In this document: positions 59,920 to 64,000 of the stretch, one piece after another
Position numbering within the stretch: the stretch's first letter is position 1
Layout of the letters: every line of letters starts with the position of its first letter
NCBI GenBank assembly: GCA_022393335.1
Contig: JAJEKB010020545.1
Span: 170,453-234,452 of the forward strand
DNA: 64,000 nt
DNA from: Macrotrachela quadricornifera
Lineage: Eukaryota > Rotifera > Eurotatoria > Philodinida > Philodinidae
Direction: 5' to 3'
Translations under genes and position numbers: made by a program
The notes under the pieces: generated by a model
Told to the model about the DNA's origin: nothing
Seen by the model: only the letters and a program-made list of their open reading frames with translations
The model's database searches: none

Positions 59920-60830
59920 GGTAGTCAGATCCTCAAGTCTATACATTTGGGAGCGTCTTGGGTTATTATGAGCTACTATTTAAAGGTACCTTTAGGTCCT
60001 CATGAATTACTGTTTTGAGATACTTATAGAATCTCATGGGCTCTGATACAGACATAAAATTGGGTTCTTTTCGGCTAGTATATAAATGCACTAATTCAAA
60101 TCCTTAGAATTGCTTAAAATTGATTGAAATTAAAATTGAAATTAGTTTAGATGAGTTGGAATTGATCAGAATGGCTCGATTTACCTAAACTTGCTATGAA
60201 ATCTTAAGAATTGGTATAGAATTAGTCTGAAACTGACTGGAATTGCGCCGAATTGACTAGAATTTGCATGGAATTGCTCTGAAACTCACTATAATCGTAT
60301 CGAATTAATTACAAATACCAAGATTTCATATCAACTGTAGCTAGCTCAAACTCATTCGAGACAGTTTTAGACCGATTCCATTCCAATTCCTTGGATTCTA
60401 TAGCATTTTTAGGTAATTCGAACCAATTCAACTCAATTCCAGATTAATTGTTATCACTTCCAATTCCGATTCCTACCAATTCCGATGGTTCCAAGACAAG
60501 AATTGGAATTAGGATCAGTTGGAACGGAAACTGATGCATTTGTAGACTAATGGTTAGAGGTACCCTTAGGTACCCATTAGGATGCACCAATTCCAGTAGA
60601 CTGAGTCCTCATGACTTACTATTTAAAGATACCCAGAGATTCTCGTGTGCTATTATTTGGAGGTAACCCAGGGTTTCTTATATACTATTTTTCAGATATT
60701 CCCTTGTATCGTCACAGCCTATTATTTAGAGGTATTCTCAAGTCCTGATGTGCTACTATTTGAAGGTATTCTAAAGTCCTCATGTCCTATTACTTAGAAA
60801 CATCCTTGGCTCATCATGTACTATTATCTG
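59920..60830 (+). repeat. Diverged 37-nt minisatellite with GAATTG-rich insert
   Basis: The unit is roughly TCCTCATGTGCTATTATTT followed by GAGGTACCCTTAGG, clear at 59930-60050 and 60560-60830. The interval 60100-60540 is instead made of GAATTGACT-like words that switch to CAATTCCA in the second half. Confidence 0.65.
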
Positions 60831-61734
60831 GAAATGCCCTTAGGATCTGGTGTTGTATTAATCCTCTTGTCATCCGTCGCTCTACGAGAAAATCAGGGTG
60901 AGGTTTTCTTCTATTATGAAAGTTATAAGTTTGCGCGTGTGCTCCTTTTACAATACTTGTTTTCCATGCTGTCATTAAGATTCAATCAGCGCACAAATAA
61001 AAATCTCAGAACCCATATACAGTTCCGATACCGAAACGGATATATTTTATGTTCCTCGAGAGAAATAGTCACGGATCCGTTAACTATAAAACAAGGATCT
61101 TGCATTTTGGAGAGATAGATAACTTAAACTGCTGACTATTATAATAGTTTATATCGTCGAATTCTACATTGGTATTGTTATCCAGGTACGATGAACTCGT
61201 GCATAATAAGTATCAATTATACTTCTGTTTCTTCAGAAAACTTTATTTTTTGGTGAAAGATTCATGTATAATGCCACAAAAATTAGTATAAATTTGCATC
61301 ATTTGGTTTCTTACATGTACATAAGTTCCTCACAAGCAAAAGACTAAGAGACACGTTTTTGTTCCAAATGTTGAACCTTTTCAATACCTCTAAGACAACT
61401 ATGTTATATTAATATGAATTGATATATTTTTCCGTACTCAAAAGACAATAGTGTTTGTGATTTTTCTGTTGATAGAAAACGTATAAGGAGCAAACCAATT
61501 GAAAAATAAAGGTGATCTATAATTAAATATCAAGAAGCAATGAGTTGATTTACTAGTTTTTGAAAGCATCTGTTCTGCGGTCATTTTGGGTAGCTGGACT
61601 CCTAATGTGTTTAGAAACCGACAACCTTGGGACTGCGCTTCTGTTCCATGTAGGCTTCTGTTATGCAGTGGATTAATATTCTGTGAAGGGATATTGATAA
61701 GATATCAGAATCGCAGAATACAGTCATACAATAG

Positions 61735-61915
61735 CATATGAGGGCCCAAGGATGCCTCTAAATACTAAAACTTGGTGACCTAAGGATGCCTCCAAACAAT
61801 AGCTAATGAGGATCTAAAGATACTTCTAAATAATAGCATATGAAGACATACAGATGTCCCCAAAGCGCAGTCAATGAGGACTCCAAAGTATCTCTAAATA
61901 ATAGCATGTGCGGGT
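61735..61915 (-). repeat. 37-nt minisatellite in opposite orientation
   Basis: About five copies of CCTAAGGATGCCTCTAAATAATAGC-like words, the reverse complement of the unit at 59920-60830. Confidence 0.7.
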
Positions 61916-61946
61916 TCAGTCTCCCAGTTCTGAACTGCAACTAGTG

Positions 61947-62166
61947 CATTCCTATTCCCATTTATTCCCATCCATTCGCATCCATTCCCATCCATTCGCA
62001 GCCATTCCCATCCATTCGCATCCATTCGCATCCATTCGCAGGCATTCGCATCCATTCGCATCCATTCGCAGCCATTCCCATCCATTCGCATCCATTCGNN
62101 NNNNNNNNCCATTCGCATCCATTCGCAGCCATTCCCATCCATTCGCATCCATTCGTAGCCATTCCG
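61947..62166 (+). repeat. 10-bp satellite, CATTCGCATC unit, array B
   Basis: Again about 22 units, same orientation as array A, interrupted by a 10-N gap equal to one unit. Confidence 0.93.
62099..62108. other. Assembly gap of 10 N
   Basis: Ten unknown bases inside array B. Confidence 0.98.
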
Positions 62167-62190
62167 ATTAGTCTTTTCCCCCTTGAGTCT

Positions 62191-63420
62191 ATCTCTACTA
62201 AAACAAAGGTTTTTGACGATTTTTTAAAACTAAAATGCTTAGAATCAAAAGTTCTACGAAATTCCTAGGCTTATTAAACATTTCTGTGCAGCATGGTCGA
62301 TCATATGAGGACATTCATCACAAAAATATCCGCAAAAATATGATGTTTCGTAATTCTTTGCTTCTCGTTTTGTCGAATCAAAAAGATGAGAGCTCTAGTG
62401 TACGCCACATTGTAGAGCACTCAATTCTCTACAATACTTCATATGTGTCTATGTTTGGGAATTCCATTTTTCGTAATGTTTTCTTTATGGTAGCAGTGTA
62501 TACTACACTTCAACAAGTTTTCATAAAAATGAAAGTTACATACGGTCCAAGTATCGAGAAAAATATAAGCTGTTACAGCTAAAATGTAAATCTGATCACA
62601 AGCAATCGAATAGTAAATAATACGCACATCTAATTAATGTTTTTCGTCTTTCAATGAATAAGTTCATTTTTTCTGTGAAAAAACAGTTTGTTCGATCGCT
62701 GCCCTGTGTGTCTGTATTTAATGATGCAATTTGAGAAACTGTTCTAGCAAAAAGTGTTACATATATATGACCTTCAAACTTTGAAGTTTTCGTACGATTT
62801 GAAGGAAATCGGTATGACCGTGGTACAGATGGGACGATACAACCCAGCTGTCTTTCTTGAAATGGGCATTAGCGTGACCGTCACATAGACTAACAAAACA
62901 GATCTGATCAATTTTTTATGCTATCACAATATTAGCTCAAATATGATCAAATAATATAGAAAAATCGAGACTTTTTTAGTCTATCAGTCTATTTACAAAG
63001 AAAACTCCTTAAAGTTATTTTGTAGAAAACCACTGCCAACGCTACTACTTTTGGACTGTCGTACGTATTATTTTAGTTTTAATTTTTAAAATAAAGTTAA
63101 AATGTCGTCACGAATTCACTGACGAATGTGGATGATCTCATCAATCAACGTTACATTCAATGCTGTAACGTTGTTCTTGACATTCATTGCAGATTTAACT
63201 CCAACTAATTACCCCTATCGGTCATTATTATCTAATCTTCAACGCCTTCTACTCCCTTGGCTTAATAAGCAACACACAAGACTTTGTACAGTGATTATTC
63301 CATATCACTGACAGAACCGTGCAGATCTTTTATTTTGAAAATATTCCAAATGATGAAAAATATCTGTGCTAAAATATGCATTAATCCGGTCATTGTGATT
63401 TCTACTTATACAGTCAAATT
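62191..63420. other. No recognised gene
   Basis: The frame 62235-62582 (115 codons) has no signal, domain or splice partner. The rest is AT-rich with short frames only. Confidence 0.35.
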
Positions 63421-64000
63421 TTATTTGAAGACACGTTTAAAACCGGCTTCTTTAAGCACTTTAGACAAATCATCATCAAACAGTCTGAAAGCGAGCATAA
63501 TTTTGTGTATAATTTGATTAATAGGTGCAACTGGGTTATTATAGTCGTAGAAGCCTGAGGTTTCCACTAAAGATTTTTTGCCAATGAAATGTGGATCTGC
63601 ACCTGATACAAGTCGCCGAATAGACAATGATAGCGCATCGTTTAGCAATAATTGATCATTAAGGAAGTTAGACACACTATACAAGTGAAATCTTCCTCCT
63701 TGTGTCGATGTACCGACGGTCTTTAAAGCAGGAGCACTGGATTTATCTAATAAATAACATATTTCAAAAAAAAAGCTTTTGGAATATACTCTACTTGATT
63801 CTAATTGACCATCTGTGTACAGGAAACTGTATGGACCCAGTTCGCCAAAGAGAAGACTTTCAAATGTGTAACCTGTGCGAGCTAGTTGAGAACGAAAGCC
63901 CGCAGACGTGGCTAAATTGCTTTGATTCACTCCACGGAACAAATAGTAGTTCTGATCTGTTTCAATAGGATCAATGAATAAATCAATTCGATGTCGACGT
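63421..64000 (-). CDS. Unrecognised protein, C-terminal part, 5' end outside window
   Basis: The frame is open at the right edge and runs to the stop at 63421. A 48-nt intron (63794-63747, GTAGAG...TTAG) is probable. It joins codons in phase and leaves about 177 codons. The sequence is well mixed in composition, unlike the spurious frames nearby. It has Gly-Pro-Tyr-Ser-Phe-Leu-Tyr-Thr-Asp-Gly, Gly-Gly-Arg-Phe-His-Leu-Tyr-Ser, Asp-Pro-His-Phe-Ile-Gly-Lys and a helical C-terminus. There are no transmembrane segments and no cysteine pattern. I do not recognise the family. Because the intron is a multiple of three without stops, an unspliced reading also stays open. Confidence 0.6.
   Translation of the reverse strand, partial: RRHRIDLFIDPIETDQNYYLFRGVNQSNLATSAGFRSQLARTGYTFESLLFGELGPYSFLYTDGQLESSRVYSKSFFFEICYLLDKSSAPALKTVGTSTQGGRFHLYSVSNFLNDQLLLNDALSLSIRRLVSGADPHFIGKKSLVETSGFYDYNNPVAPINQIIHKIMLAFRLFDDDLSKVLKEAGFKRVFK

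Larger units (their letters stand above)
59643..62190. repeat. Composite block of tandem arrays with inverted ends
   Basis: The left end AAGGGGGAAAAGACTA (59647) is mirrored by TAGTCTTTTCCCCCTT at 62168-62183. TTGGGCCCTCAT (59891) is mirrored by ATGAGGGCCCAA (61739). Between these ends lie two arrays of a 10-bp unit, and two arrays of a roughly 37-nt unit in opposite orientations. A 60100-60540 stretch of GAATTG/CAATTC words fills part of the middle. It may be an old foldback element expanded by tandem repeats. Confidence 0.6.

Noticed and set aside
59596..60018. Long repetitive ORFs on both strands over the 10-bp arrays (also 61894-62171)
   Set aside because: A 10-bp unit keeps all frames open; the Ser-His-Pro-Phe and Trp-Glu-Trp-Met repeats are a by-product of the satellite.
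59640..62170. CRISPR-like array
   Set aside because: The tandem units have no unique spacers, and the window is eukaryotic.
62235..62582. 115-codon plus-strand ORF
   Set aside because: No domain, no splice partners, mixed hydrophobic composition typical of chance frames here.

Overview
This window is eukaryotic and animal, most likely a bdelloid rotifer (a Rotaria- or Adineta-like genome). No database search was possible, so this is inference from content. The DNA is strongly AT-rich. Genes are split by tiny GT-AG introns, mostly 43-66 nt. The protein set is typical of bdelloids: an LDLa/EGF rhodopsin-type GPCR, NHL-repeat relics, a bdelloid-style PIF1 helicase relic, and mariner and other DNA transposons. 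Two N gaps (50630-50729 and 62099-62108) show it is a draft scaffold.

Layout. 1-4239 (-): N-terminal 1413 codons of a large LDLa/EGF/7TM receptor that runs off the left edge. 4240-11010: mostly gene-poor, with a possible small membrane protein at 7201-7537 (-), a lipase-like relic at 7966-8100 and a repeated 15-nt motif at 9562-9981. 11011-20934 (+): a 3266-residue HECT E3 ubiquitin ligase with a SPRY domain, in three exons. 22944-28355 (-): a complete TRPM-type cation channel of about 1404 residues in about 20 exons. 28356-39586: gene-poor and transposon-rich, with a Tc1-like relic, the 5' end of a DDE transposon, an intact-looking mariner (34032-35733) and a decayed PIF1 helicase. 39587-39880 (+): a secreted cysteine-rich peptide precursor. 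40493-42830: two decayed NHL-repeat gene fragments. 43861-51390: nested and adjacent palindromes, including a hAT-like MITE with an 8-bp target duplication. 53719-54087 (+): a ten-cysteine, probably GPI-anchored surface protein. 54317-54966: another foldback. 56045-58463: a full-length but dead DDE transposon. 58832-59117: a MITE with TA duplication. 59643-62190: a composite block of 10-bp and roughly 37-bp tandem arrays inside inverted ends. 63421-64000 (-): the 3' part of an unrecognised gene leaving the right edge.

The genes do not form an operon or an obvious pathway. Host loci (receptor, ubiquitin ligase, channel, two small secreted or surface proteins) sit between blocks of mobile DNA. 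The most striking property is the density of long inverted repeats: about ten foldback structures in 64 kb, some with arms of 300-400 nt and some nested. The most interesting single gene is the small precursor at 39587, which has a signal peptide, an acidic propeptide, a Lys-Arg site, a six-cysteine C-C-CC-C-C core and a terminal Gly-Lys amidation-type end. That layout matches secreted knottin or neuropeptide precursors.
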